Positions 9,961 through 22,690 of a DNA stretch of 35,599 bases are shown in pieces (position 1 is the stretch's first letter; every line of letters starts with the position of its first letter). Both the position numbers and the translations under genes were made by a program. The stretch covers positions 551,965 through 587,563 of the forward strand of contig NW_003120924.1 in NCBI RefSeq assembly GCF_000003605.2. Direction: 5' to 3'. This stretch comes from Saccoglossus kowalevskii (lineage: Eukaryota; Hemichordata; Enteropneusta; Harrimaniidae). The notes beneath the pieces were generated by a model. It was not told the DNA's origin. It made no database searches and saw nothing but the letters and a program-made list of their open reading frames with translations.

Positions 9961-12900
9961 AATTGTGTGGACGTACATGTATGTACACATGGACAGATGG
10001 CAACATGCTGGGAGATAAAAAATGTGTCAAAATGATGTTTTTGCTAAAAAATATGATAATAAAAGTAGATATCCTTTGACCATAACTCCAGACATTATGT
10101 GGACAAACATACCTACAATGTAACTGACAAGGTCTTCTAACTAAGTGAGTGTCTAATAATTAAAAATACAAATGTATAACTAAATTCACCCACTTAAATT
10201 CTTATTCTGTTAATTTCCAATTCCCCATCCATAATTTCAACATTTGATGGCATATATATTGGTCAGTGGGAATGTAAATTTCAAATAGAATTATCATATT
10301 TATAAAACTAAACCATAAAGTTTATGACATATTTATAACCTTTTTTATAAGGTTAATTCCGGCCTATAGACCATTGAGCAGTCAAAACATGATGTACCTT
10401 TTTTAGCACATGAATACACCTAACCAATATAACAAAATGTTTCTTTGACGAAAAAAAAACTCATCACATAGATCTATCTATCACATACTATCGCTTAGTT
10501 GTGTAGTCATTTGTCATTTAGGTCAATCCCTGAATGACAGGCTTTTTTTTATGACAGGCGATTACATATCGAAATAATGATATGAAAAATGCGAAACTCC
10601 CATTTAAAATAAACAAATGCTGTGTCACTTGATGTGATTTACAGAACAGTCTATTGGCAAATTGAATCCCCCTAAATGGATAGAGTTATTATCCAGATCA
10701 TGTCAATCAGGAATTCTCGTATTCATGAGCGCAAGTTGGTTAGATATCAGTACTGACACATGATGTCATTTACAGTATTACATTGATCGAATTTAGTGTT
10801 TTCCCAAAAAAAGCATAGTTACACGTCGCATAACACTTTCTAATCACCTATATTGTATTTATTGTTATACTCGGTAAACAAAATTGTTTATCTGAACAAT
10901 GCTCTGCATTGCACATATTTTTTATTTACTGTTTATTTAGTGTTTTTGCATATCTTAGAGAAAAATCACAAAGTGCTGATTATTAGAAACATGCATGTCA
11001 TATAATTTTAACAATTTATCTAGATTTTCATAAACATGATTTCAAGGTATAATTTCTGCTGCATCAATGTGTAGAAATTTATTACAGTTGTATTTTCACT
11101 TCTAGAAAATTTAGCGATTTGATGAAAACAAAAATTTCACGGAAGTCGCTGTTACAACTTTGTCTTTAGGACATTTTTACTGTTACAAAACTAAGCAATT
11201 TTAACTAGCTTGCATAATTCACATAATCAAAAATTAAAAGCACAAGAAATGGTATCAAAATGCTAGAAAGACACAGGAACTATACTGCGAAACACAAACA
11301 TGTTTATCATTTTTAACATCAATTGCACATTCTATTTATTCTATTCATAAAAAACAAAATTCAGTAAAAAGATGATTTTTATTTGTCTAATTTGCATATC
11401 TAATGTGGCTTCTCAGTATCTGTAATTAGCATATATACTACAAAGCAAAAAAAACATTCTTACATGCCAGCTTTAGGCAAACACACTGGAATCATTTCCT
11501 TGTATATACACATGTTTCTATGTTTTCAGTATATCAAAATTTTGTCCAATAGAAAATAGTCCATTTGGTTTAATATTAACAAAAAGATTGCATAATCGAA
11601 TGAATGTTATTTGTGAAACCTAGCACATCAGAACATCATACAAAAGTTTTAGATGATTATGTGCAAATTGCAGAAAACTGTATTTTCATTTGCCTAATTT
11701 GCATATCTAAAATGGCTACTCACATCTGAAATTTGCATATACCGGTACCACAAATATCCACTATGTACAAACATGATGATCGTACATATGGCATTTTATT
11801 TAAATATTAAAATACATCGTCTAGAAAGCAGAAAAATATTCTTGCATGTCCACTTTAGGCAAGAAACACAAGTACCTTCACTTTCCTTGAGGTACAATTG
11901 TAATATAATATTTTAAAATGAATTTGAGGGAAATAATTCAATTGACACAAGACAACATATGACAACTCCAAACCCTTCCAATCACAAGACACAGGATAAC
12001 TAACATATTATAGGCATTGTGGTGAGCTAGCTAATTTGAATAATTTATCCAAGTTTCAATTTCAATACTTGTAGATTTTCTCCAGTTTTTTGGGGCAAAT
12101 ATTCAAAAAATATTTGAATTACTTTATCTATAACTGCATACCACTGCCACACAATGTCACATACAACCAAATACTACACTAATTAGCATCTAAGTATCAA
12201 AATTCACTGGTGACCTAGATTTCAAGGATTTACTATTTTGTTCAGTTTATATTTGAAAAGGTCATATATAGTATATATACCAAGACATACAAAATTACCT
12301 CAGTCATAATTTAAGTAATATTACGTGCCTGTGACTTGAACTTCCCCTGGACAGTCTTTTTCAGTCTACAGCCATGTGTGATTTACAAAATGGCTTCCCT
12401 CCACATGCCCCTAATTTGCATATCAAAATGGCTTCCTTCTAAACACATAAATTTAAATATACAATGTCCTTGCGTGTCTACACAGATATTGCAACTACTT
12501 ACTGACAGATATTTTCGGGGGAAACTTTTGATATAATACTCAAAGTTTGTGATTAGAAATAAAAACAGTGGATTCAGGCAACTTAGGTTGTCAGACATGA
12601 TGCAAACTGCAATTTATTACCTAGCAATTTTTTTTTTGACAAAATTAATATTTCTAAAAAGTCAATAAAAATATAAGATATATATATATATATATAATTC
12701 ACATGAAATTAAAATTTTATATTAAATTAAAATTTATATTAAAATAAAATTATATTTTCTTAGCCATCATTATTTTTGATCATTGCAAACATCAGTTTAC
12801 AAACATGCATTACAGCTTTTTTTCAAATTTTTGTTGAAATTTTTGAAAAAAAATGAAATTTTATTACTATTCAAAAAATTAAAATAAACACATTTGGCTA

Positions 12901-14719
12901 GAAACTTTTGAATTTTTAGTGTGAACCTAATGTTTACTGTAAACACATTGCTGCTGATGTTTTTTTTCAACAGGCAATGAGTTAAATAATACATCTGGTG
13001 AGAAACTGTAAATGCTTTACTTATTCACTGGATTTTAATTTCACTATTTTTCCTGATAAGTAAAGTCCGCTAAATTGAATCTATGTGAATAAGTAAAATA
13101 AAAATAAAACTTGTTTCCTTGACAAATTTGTAAAATTACAACATAGTGAATATTATCAAAACATCAAAATAGTGATATTAAATGTCAGTGAAAATAAATG
13201 ATTTTACAGTATCGCGTTAGGCATGATGGTAATATTTCTTGTATGTAGTTTAAATTTTTACAAATTTATTGAACATTTTTTTTGACTGTTTTTTTTCCAT
13301 TAATTATTGAACCAGTCCTGCTGCAGAGACCTATCTGACTGAAAGTTGTGAAATTTCACACATTTTGAAAGATTCACATCATTTTACAATCATTTTCTTG
13401 CATTCCCTCAGTTAAGAACTCGCACTGTCTTTGATTTCTCACAATGCACAAATTAGAAGACGACACTCATGATGGAGCAATCAATGGAAATCTTCAAAAG
13501 CATAAAATAGCTTTTACTGTGAACCCCAAAATGGCAGATTTCTCTACCATCCCATGAGACCTATTTCACATCAATTCAATTTCTGACACCTGTCACCAAA
13601 TAAATACATAAGATTTGTTTTTAATTTTTTCAATAATTTTTATCAAGAATTGTAGCTAATGGGAAATTCCATTTGGTAGGTCCATTTGGCTGAAAATTAA
13701 GGATATATAAAATGTGTAAAAAGGGATGAATCTAATCAAACACAATTCGAAAGCTTTAAAGAAATGAATGCAAATTGCAGGAAATTTGTGAGCGATCAAT
13801 TACTGAAGAGCGAATATTTGTGAAACCATATGAATTAAAAAACAGTTCAAAAGAAGCATTAGATAAATCACATTTTCTTAACAACAGATTAAAAAAATGT
13901 TATAGCATAAAGGTTTGATCCACAAATCAGCAAGATGGTGTATCCTTTGATATGATCAGCGAACGGTGACATTGTCAGCAACTCTCATCTTAATGTTGTC
14001 AATGAGGTGAATTTTCACTGACTTTTTCCTATTATTGATTTTTGCACTCAGTTCAAAAAAAAAAACTTAAAATACTGAACACTCAATTTATATGTCTTTA
14101 TTAATAATTCATTTACTTTAGTCTACTAATAGGCTACTGATTGGTCACTGCACACAATTTTTATAAGTTTTATCCAAAATGGATAACTAATAAATTATAA
14201 ACAAATGCATAGAAATGTTGCACTGGAACAATGCTTGGATTAACTAAAGGGCTGTTGTCATTGTGTTGGGCATGCATGTGATACAAATCTCGTATTCTGA
14301 TTCAAAAAAATCAAATATTCAATCGGTTGTAAAATTAGGTAGGATACATTTGCTGTCATACATACATACATACATACATATATACATACATAATATGTAC
14401 AACTGTTTGAAAAACTAGTGTCTTTAAAAAAAAGAACGTCATTATTCTTCCTCCTTACTATAAAGGAACTTATTCAAAAGTTCTGAAAGGTTAGCTGATT
14501 TAAATACAAAGATGAAGAGACTCAAATCATTATAGTCAATATCAGTAATTCTAAGGCTTCAGTAAATATCAAAAAAATCCATTATGATAGTTATGTACAT
14601 ACCGGGGGTATATAGTCTTTTACAAATTAAATATAGTCATTATACATAAATATGTGAGAAAAAAAATTTATTGCATTTTTATAACTGTATTGTTTCTCAA
14701 ACACTGTAATAACCACCAT
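9961..14719. other. EHMT intron 1, middle part: a few diverged repeats
   Basis: Three related segments centred on CTAATTTGCATATC with a nearby TGGCT occur at about 11388, 11695 and 12410. The first two are also followed by a shared block (TTCTTACATGCCAGCTTTAG and TTCTTGCATGTCCACTTTAG), suggesting an old duplication. A (TA)n tract lies at 12679-12696 and a (CATA)n tract at 14357-14392. No exon is supported. Confidence 0.5.
14357..14392. repeat. (CATA)n microsatellite
   Basis: About nine tetranucleotide units with one interruption. Confidence 0.9.
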
Positions 14720-14915
14720 ATCAAAACCGCTCAAAAAATGGCTATGATCTCAATATGCAAATTTTAACGGCGAACCAATCAGAAACAGTGTTTCATAAGA
14801 TCTGCAAACACTGACTAACCAGAGGTCATGTAACATCAGAGACTGTTTTACCATTGGTGACTGTACACAAATCAGTGTGGAAACTCTGAAAATCATTGCC
14901 GCACACCACAAATTA
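14720..14915 (+). repeat. 196-bp dispersed repeat, copy 1
   Basis: Matches 16351-16547 with about 13 differences by eye (roughly 93% identity). It contains ATATGCAAAT (octamer-like), ACCAATCAGAA (CCAAT box) and an inverted CCATTGGTGA. No terminal inverted repeats or A/B boxes are seen, so the class is unknown. Confidence 0.9.
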
Positions 14916-16350
14916 ATTTTCACTGCTAAGAATTCTGCATTTGGGGATTTTATAGCATTCATGAAGAAAATATAAAAAAACGAAATTCACAAAAAATTTG
15001 TCACTCACGTAATTAAAATGGTTTACAATAATAAACAAATAAGAACACATACTGGAAACAAATATTTATCAAGGGTTTTGGTGAAAATTAAATGCATGTA
15101 TATTTTCATACAAGTCACTGCACAAGTTACATTCAGATTGTATGCTATATATATTTAACTCCTACGTTTACTCAAACTTTTCCCTATGCACTGATAACCA
15201 ACTATATTGATATGAACATAGGTCAGTCTTTTCATTTTCCTGATGGTGTTTAGGATGATACAATCCACAATATCATTCAATCACGCATATCTATCATTAA
15301 TTGTGCAATATCTCCAGGTATACCAGACTTCAGAGAGGGTGTTGTTGCTATTATAATACATCAGAATGATTGTCCTACAGTTTTTAGTTATGTAAACAAA
15401 AAAATTGGGAAAATAAATTTGAGCAGGAAGCAGTACTAATTACTAATTATATTAATTTCTCTTATTTTTTTCAGTATTAAAGTTACTTTCCCCATATCAA
15501 ACTGCCTATATGTCAAAATATCCATCATTTAATTTCATTTTCCTGGCACAAAATAGAATTAAAACCAATTGTAACCAACCACCACTCTCTCTGCTTTGAG
15601 TGGAGACGTAATATCCAAAAACACATGCCACAACAACAGATTGCCTACATTTAGTGATAATATCTAAATCAATGATGTTTGTGAATTTGACCAAACTCAT
15701 GGCTATTAAAATTTAACAATGCAATAACCATTGTTATTATAATTTTATAATGCAATTATTCCACCTCCAGTTGTTGGGTTCTTGCAAACAATTGGTTCAT
15801 ACCAACCAGTCATTGTGTAAATGCATGAATGCAAGTATAAACAAGTGAGTCTATTGTTCAATCAAGCAATTGTTGAATTTATGCAAAATCAGTCATCAAA
15901 TATAATACAATTAATTGTGCATCCAAATTTTCCAAAGATACCATATGCAGGCCATTAAAGGGGGAGGCAAGAAATATTGATGGTATAAAAAAAAAAGATA
16001 TATAAATCAGATACAACTCAAAATTCACTGACAATTCAAGTGTTGAGGCAACGGAACTGCATCTTGTACACTTCAAACAAATCTGAAGTTGAAGAATTTG
16101 AACAATTATTCTGGGGAACAACCAAAACCAATTGGTATCCTTAGTTTTACACTTCAGTAGAAACATGACAAGTCACAATAATTCTAAGAACACAAAAACA
16201 TTAGGTTTATCCACATTTGAAATAGGTAGTGAAAAACAAAACAATTGACACATATTTCACAAGGTCATAGGTAAGAATAAAAATGCTGACACAAAACAAA
16301 TGAATAATATACAAATTTTAATGATTCATCTATAGTATAGGTTGAAAAAA

Positions 16351-16547
16351 ATCAAAATCGCTCAAAAAATGGCTATGCTCTCAATATGCAAATTTTAACG
16401 GCGGGCCAATCAGAAACAGTGTTTCATAAGATCTGCAAACAATGACTAACCAGAGGCCATGTAACATCAGATACTGTTTTACCATTGGTGACTGCGCACG
16501 AATCAGTCCGGAAATTCTGAAAATCATTGCCGCACACCACAAATTAA
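16351..16547 (+). repeat. 196-bp dispersed repeat, copy 2
   Basis: Same orientation as copy 1, 1,631 bp away, with CCAAT, inverted CCAAT and octamer-like motifs all intact. Its flanks differ from those of copy 1, so this is dispersal and not one long duplication. Confidence 0.9.
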
Positions 16548-17035
16548 ATATTACAACTTTTAAAACTACTGAAAAAATTTACCATATATGTACATGGATA
16601 TGCACAATAGATAAAAACGAAAGAACAAGTCTGCATCGATGCGTTCGTACTGATTTACTGGGCAACCATAATATGCATTAAGTTGGCAATACGGACATGA
16701 ATTGCGAGGTGATACTGTCATTTAAGCATTTGTTATTTACTAAAACTGTTTAATTAGGGCAAAGGCAACCACTAGGGAACATTCACTGACATATCTAAAA
16801 ATTTAAAACGTTATCTGGTGTACGCATGTGTGGGGTGTGCATATAGACACCGGCCCTGATCGATCAGCGGCGATCGCAAGACTGCATGTGTCACTTGACG
16901 AGTGCAACCGCCATGGATACGTGTTGCTCCAGAAGAATCAACATGCCGGAGCTACGTGAAGATACGATTTGAATATAATAGTGCAGAAAGCGACAGGAAT
17001 AACAATTTTCTATAAATCCCTATTTTGTCACTCAC

Positions 17036-17066
17036 CTACAACTTCCACAGTGACGCTCTGTCAACT
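17036..17066 (-). other. EHMT: Probable EHMT exon 1 (5' UTR) and its donor
   Basis: On the minus strand GTTGTAG/GTGAGT at 17036/17035 is a strong donor just inside a CpG-bearing, promoter-like patch, with no other likely donor nearby. A TCAGTT initiator-like site places a start near 17066. The exon has no usable in-frame ATG, so translation would start in exon 2. The link to exon 2 across 8.8 kb is inferred. Confidence 0.5.
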
Positions 17067-17120
17067 GAGCATGCGCAGAATATTTAAATGCCCAGAGTGC
17101 ACCGCGATTCCCGCCAAACG
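17040..17120 (-). promoter_or_regulatory. Probable EHMT promoter with E2F, NRF1-like and TATA-like sites
   Basis: Reading on the minus strand, a canonical E2F site TTTGGCGGGAA lies at 17118-17108, an AT-rich TTTAAATA at 17089-17082, an NRF1-like TGCGCATGCTCA at 17077-17066 and an initiator-like TCAGTT at 17068-17063. A strong splice donor follows. E2F and NRF1 sites are typical of housekeeping and growth-linked chromatin genes. CpG is more frequent here (16.83-17.12 kb) than in the flanks. Confidence 0.55.
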
Positions 17121-18380
17121 TGCAGTCAAAATTTGACAATTGTCACATAAATTAAATATGTAAATACATCTATTTTTTTTCACTGTACACGAGGATGATG
17201 AAAACAATTGAGAGATACACTTTCTGTGAATCTTTGTATCTTTTTTAAATTAAAAAAAACATGTTTTCATGAGTCTAGACACATACAGGTATTTTCTACT
17301 CGTACGAAGGAAAACAATGTTCTCTTTAAAACACGATAACTAATTCCGCTTTCAGTTATATGGTTCCTACAAAAAAGAACATTGGTTTGTAGACTGGATG
17401 CGTGGCATATAACCAGGCGTTAGCCTCGGGCAATAAGACAAAAAAAATGGCATTTTAAATTTACTTTTCAAAGACCTCGAACCATAGACCGCGGAACGGG
17501 TCTATGCTCGAACTAACCTTTGCTTGATAAGTGAGTAAATATCTCTATTTTGTAAATATTTAAATAAAACACTAATAAAAATAAATAAACTTAGTTATTA
17601 AAAACGTTAAGAGAATGCCTGTGTTGCTCCTCAAATTGATTGTATTTCTGTCCGTTGAAAGGTTATTTCAGTTGCCGAAGAACACTTGTCATCACGTATG
17701 TACGATATTTCCGTGATAGGCCAGACGACAACTTGAAATACGTGCATTTCCCAAACAAATTCAGGACCGTCCGAGCAAATTTCATCTCAAATATGCAAAT
17801 TAAAAACAGTGCCCAATCAGAACACGTGTTATAAATGTCCTTGGAAAATTGACCAATTATAGATTGTGTACTGTCTCTACCTGTTTTTTCATTGGAGTAA
17901 TTATATACAACCATCACATTTTTAGAATGACATGCTTGTTTACAGTCGAGGGTACAACTAGCAAATTTGATAACAATGATTGGTCACTAACAAGTTCTTA
18001 TTATGATAATAAAAACACTCAACATTTATAATGGAATAACGTAGTAACTCGTTCATAGCATAACATGTGAAGAGTTAATAAATTGACTATATTCTTGGAA
18101 CGAGTAATGATGTTGCGCGTGCAAACGACTAAACAGGCCGTCACGTTGTCGGGGACTATACTTGGAGACGATGAACTCGTCATTAATACGAGGTACACAC
18201 CACATCATTGATTAATTAAATACGTATGGGGGTAATCTTATCAAGGTGTTGCCAACCAAGCGCTACATGAAAAAAATCTCGAAAAAGTAACACCTAAAGC
18301 ACGAGGAGCGTTATTATATTAACTGTGATATTAATATTGTTTGCCAAATATCATTCTTCAACATTTTCTACACATAGCTT
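17121..18380. other. Intergenic, upstream of EHMT, no gene seen
   Basis: A short inverted repeat (CATAGACC at 17483-17490 and GGTCTATG at 17499-17506) and repeat copy 3 are the only structures. Short open frames here have no match. Confidence 0.5.
17771..17912 (+). repeat. 196-bp dispersed repeat, diverged copy 3
   Basis: Aligns with copies 1 and 2 through CTCAAATATGCAAATT, GCCCAATCAGAA, GTGTT-TAAAT, ACTGT and TTCATTGGAG. It is much older than the other two but keeps the octamer-like and CCAAT motifs. It lies about 0.7 kb upstream of the EHMT promoter. Confidence 0.65.
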
Positions 18381-18389
18381 CATTTGTAT

Positions 18390-18536
18390 GTATATAACCC
18401 ACCATCTGTCTGTATATAACCCACCACCGTCTGTATATAACCCACCACCGTCTGTATATAACCCACCACCGTCTGTATATAACCCACCACCGTCTGTATA
18501 TAACCCACCACCGTCTGTATATAACCCACCATATGT
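18390..18536. repeat. 21-bp minisatellite, seven copies
   Basis: TGTATATAACCCACCACCGTC repeats with a strict 21-bp step from 18390; the first and last copies vary. Because the unit is a multiple of three it keeps an open frame (repeating SVYNPPP), which explains the apparent coding sequence. Confidence 0.97.
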
Positions 18537-21500
18537 CTGAATTGATTAGTAGTACGGTGGTGTCTACAATAAAACTGTTACCGTGAATTATCTATATATT
18601 CATTGGTAAATATCTGATCTGCGATGCTTGTTAACGCCACCAAAAACATGTTTTTATACTGTTACAGGCCTTTTCAAGTCATTGCGATCTGCTGAAAGAC
18701 TTCCAGAGACGTAGCATGTTATGGCCGATCATTGCGGCCATGGATACTAATACTATTAGTGTGTCATAACTACATTACCCTAGTTTTGAGTAGCGTAGGC
18801 TGTAAGGTCACGTGCTATCGATCTGCGTTGTCTGGCAATAATTGGATCATAAGTGGATTCAGTGTAATAAAACAACAAAACATGAATACAAGGACAGAAT
18901 TTACGTTCAGTCCTGTCAGCTAATTTTACATATAATAAAGTACGATGTTTTGGTGGTTAGTTACATCATAAATTTTATAATTTAAGAGACTTAGCAACAT
19001 TCGATGTGCAACGTAAGTTATTACCGCTATAAACCAATAACAAAACTAAAGTACGCCATATGACGTCACTCATAATAAATCAGCTGTGCAATACACAGTA
19101 CGTCTTTCTGTGCATATGCGAACTGCTTCATCATGATACCAGATTTCGATATAAGATTTCTTTAGAACTGGCTATTCGTTCTATTTTAAGGTCTATACTA
19201 ACATTATACTATACAACCGTTTATGAATTACCGTATTTGTCAATAGTGTTATTCAGATATTTCGACAGAACTTTTTTTTCAATTTTTGTCAAATTCCCAA
19301 TTCTGTTTCACTCACATGTTTTATACAATCTTTTATCTGATGGAATTGTTGGTGGTTTTCTAGTGCCTGGCTAAATCTCTAAAGTTTGGCCACATGCACA
19401 CCACGCTAATGTATTAGGTTACACACAAACCTATAATTTCCTTTCAGAGAGGACATGGCTTCGTCGAAAACAATCATGGCCTTCCGGGGTGGATACAGGA
19501 TTTCTGTAAAAAAAAGGCAAGAGTTAATTTTAAGAATACAAATGAAGATATTCCTATTGCACTTATGTCTTGAGTGCTACATGTCTCTGATTCAAATTAA
19601 ACACTCAATTTGTTCGCTTAAAACCTACCATTATTTATATAACACGTACCCTTCGTATTAAGGCATAGTCGTGAAAATCTTATGTGACACTCCCCAAAAC
19701 TATGTAACTATAACAACGTATATCATACCAGAAATATATCACGTGAGAGAGGACTGTATGAGTTCATAGCGGCCATTGTTCACAAATGAGAACAACCTGA
19801 AGTTATCGAAAATAGAAGTGATAGGCGAGTCGTTTCGGATAGTTCATTTATCTTTATTCCCAAGATATTCTTTCATTTACTTTGGTGACACAGGAAATGA
19901 ACAGCACATGTCATTTGTATTCCCAATGGCAAACAGAAGAATAATAAACAGATTCGGCATTTACATTTGAGGTGGTAAGAATTGAAATTTAACCCATTCA
20001 CGCTGTGTTTACTGGGTAGACTGAGAACTCGAGGTTTTGGTCGATTTCTGAAACTTTATTATTTACACTGAATAGACATCGCGCCAGGTTTATTTCATCT
20101 TGATCGGATGCTAAATTTCAAGTAATTCCAAAGCTAACCGTACCGCAATAGAATTAATGACTTCCATTGAGCTTTTCAACCATGAACAATACAAATTGTT
20201 CATTTCAGTCACAAATGCCTCTCATATATATCACACCTAAACATGCTCTCTCATAGCCATGCGTGAACGCGCTCAAACTAAAGAAATGATACGAAAAAAA
20301 AAACAAATGCTAATTTATTAATAAATTCGGAAGTTACAATACTTTCGCTCGAATTACAAGAAAACAAAACACACGTGGGAAAACGTTGACAATCAGCTTC
20401 CCAGTATACTGTATTTTTATAATAACAATGAACAGCAAGTCTACAACTATTGTTTTTGCTTGAGTATATTTTTCAATGTAATGTTGAATATATAGTAAAG
20501 CAAATGAAGATGTATTTTAGATTTTGAGAAGAAACAAATATTTCCGTAAAACTAACATTTGAAGCTAATGAAAAACACATATCCTCTCATTATGAAACTA
20601 TGTTTGGTTGGACAATAGACAGAAAATTTACAATAGTTAGTTAGTCTATTATAGAAGCAAAATAAGATGTATTTTAGACATAGAAAAAACAAAAACAAAA
20701 ATATTTCAGAAAATTCATATTTAGAAAACCATATAGCATGTGAAAAGTGGGAAATGATCTTCATTGTGAGGTATGAGTTTGAAAATAAATCACCTAAATC
20801 CTGGGATTCGGTGTAATAGTATGCATAATCGCGGTTTTTGTATTACAAAAAAATGAAATGCGAATAACATAAATGCTAAATACATTTACTCGGTTAAACC
20901 TACAAGGTATTGAGTCTTTGTTTAATAATACCAGTGGAGAATACTGCGTAGGGTGGTGATAGGTCACGGGTGGGCATTTCACACCCACATTATATGGGAA
21001 ATGTAAACAGAAATCTACATACTATCATACTATAGTCATACCAAATTGGGGTTTATAAGATAAAGGTATGCAACTGTTATATTCATGCCTGATGATATCC
21101 GAGTACCAATCAAAATCATTTCTGAACAATGGGATCACAGAAGGTCAGTGGACGTTTTTAAAGTTAAATTGCGTATGCGTTAATGAGCAAATAGCCACCG
21201 CCCGATTAAAATAGGCAAACACACATTGCACGCAATGACACTAGGAACATCTGAACAATTTCTTTTACAGATTCAGTCATTTGAGTTAGTACTTAGGTAT
21301 ATATATGTAGCAATGATTTTAAACAAGATATCAATTATACCTATCATTATTGTTTCTACCATGGTACATTTTTAGTTGTTTTTTTATTTATCAAGAGAAT
21401 ACATATACAGTATTGTACATGTCATTCTGTGATATAGTCCCATTATTGAAACGCCATATGCTCATTGAACGATCGGTATCACGTGAAGCCCTGTTATCCG

Positions 21501-22360
21501 ACGATATCTAGGCAGTGCTTGAGGTCAATATTCTGTGTGACTCTCCAAAATTCGATTTTCTCCCACATTTGTATGAATAAGTTAAATAACCCCATCATTA
21601 ATTTCCTAGGTTAAAAACTCCTTGTCATTTTATTCATCTGGAAATTTACTTCGCGTGTATTCGCATGTCGTTTGTTCGTAAATTTCCATGCGTAACTGAA
21701 ATGCAAAATTATATGAAACGCTAACTACCGCACTTTCTATTTCTTTATTCCCATGTTACCGCTGCTTGTATCTTAATTTTTCCGACAGTATAAGTTATTA
21801 TATATCAAATAAAAGATTAATGCGTGATAGTTATTTATTATTATGTTTATTATAGTTTTTATTATTATTAGTATCAGTGCTAAAATAATTTTTTATCATT
21901 TTAGTTATATTAATTATTCATGATATTATTGTTTTTTTTATATTGTTAAATTACATTTTGGATTTTTTTTACATTACTTTATTTTTCGCCCATTATATGG
22001 TTTATATCTTTAGATGTATTTTGTTTATAATTTGTGTTTTGACATTGTTTTGTTTATTTTATGTTTAGAGCATTTTCTTTAGCTCATCATCATCATAATT
22101 TATGTATAGAACTCCCTAGCCATGATCTCATGGTGTCAATCTATGTTTAAGACAATGTCCAATGTCAAGTCATTCATCGTCAAATCAACTAGCAACACAT
22201 ATGGCACTCCATGCTACAAACATCCTTCAATATATATTACTGAACAAACCAACACCGTTCTGTACTCATGTACTAGTGGGGGTATATGTCCATAGATGTG
22301 TTATATTCTAAACAACTGAATATCCACAATACAACGTTCATAAGAGAGAAAATAACAAAA
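18537..22360. other. Intergenic, mostly featureless; two tentative minus-strand mini-exons
   Basis: No recognisable protein. A weak 160-bp internal duplication (AGATGTATTTTAGA at about 20508 and 20668) is visible. Candidate small exons at 19431-19503 and 18780-18831 are given separately or under findings. Confidence 0.4.
19431..19503 (-). CDS. Tentative internal mini-exon, unknown protein
   Basis: The minus strand shows a strong acceptor (GCCTTTTTTTTACAG before 19503) and donor (ATAG/GTTTGT after 19431). They bound 73 bp that read ILYPPRKAMIVFDEAMSS and five more residues. It could join a first exon at 22557-22611 in phase, and a possible last exon at 18831-18780 ending in a stop. The plus strand here also has a CTTTCAG acceptor and an ATG, so strand is uncertain. 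I do not recognise the protein. Confidence 0.25.
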
Positions 22361-22379
22361 TGTAAAATTAAAGCGCGGT

Positions 22380-22690
22380 GATCGTCGCGCTGCGCATGTG
22401 CGACATTTGTGTTGATAAACATAAATTTTCCCACAATCCAATGCGCTCTTCAAATGGAAATCACAAGTATGGGGGTTGACCTGGGCGCGACTTGCACTGA
22501 ACACCACCGGTGACTCCTTCAAACCTTCCAATCACCTACAAATTACCTGATTAAACCTTGGAAACGTCTCAATTTGTACTCGTTGATCTGCGCAATAGTC
22601 AAAATGGCCATCTTTGTTTATATGAGACCCATATATCTCACGCATGCGTGGCGCGACGACTACCGCCCTTTAAGCTGAGCATTATGGGTA
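22380..22690. promoter_or_regulatory. Second CpG-bearing promoter-like patch (NRF1 and YY1-like sites)
   Basis: An island of CpG and higher GC in AT-rich DNA. It has TGCGCATGTGCG (22391-22402, one base off the NRF1 consensus), the palindrome CACGCATGCGTG (22639-22650) and, on the minus strand, AAAGATGGCC (YY1/TISU-like) at the first ATG of a possible exon. This is the usual make-up of a TATA-less housekeeping promoter. Its gene is not identified. Confidence 0.5.
22557..22611 (-). CDS. Tentative first coding exon downstream of the second promoter patch
   Basis: The minus-strand ATG at 22611 is in a good context (AAAGATGG) and reads MAILTIAQINEYKLRRFQ. Donors are possible at CAAG/GTTTAA (after 22557, in phase with the 19503 exon) or at TCAG/GTAATT (after 22547, stronger). 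Not a family I recognise. The support is promoter position plus splice phase only. Confidence 0.25.

Noticed and set aside
17477-17513. Inverted repeat CATAGACC/GGTCTATG with CTCGAAC on both sides
   Set aside because: Arms of only 8 bp; no larger element ends could be defined around it.
18325-18540. Protein with SVYNPPP repeats
   Set aside because: Translation of a 21-bp minisatellite with no splice or start context.
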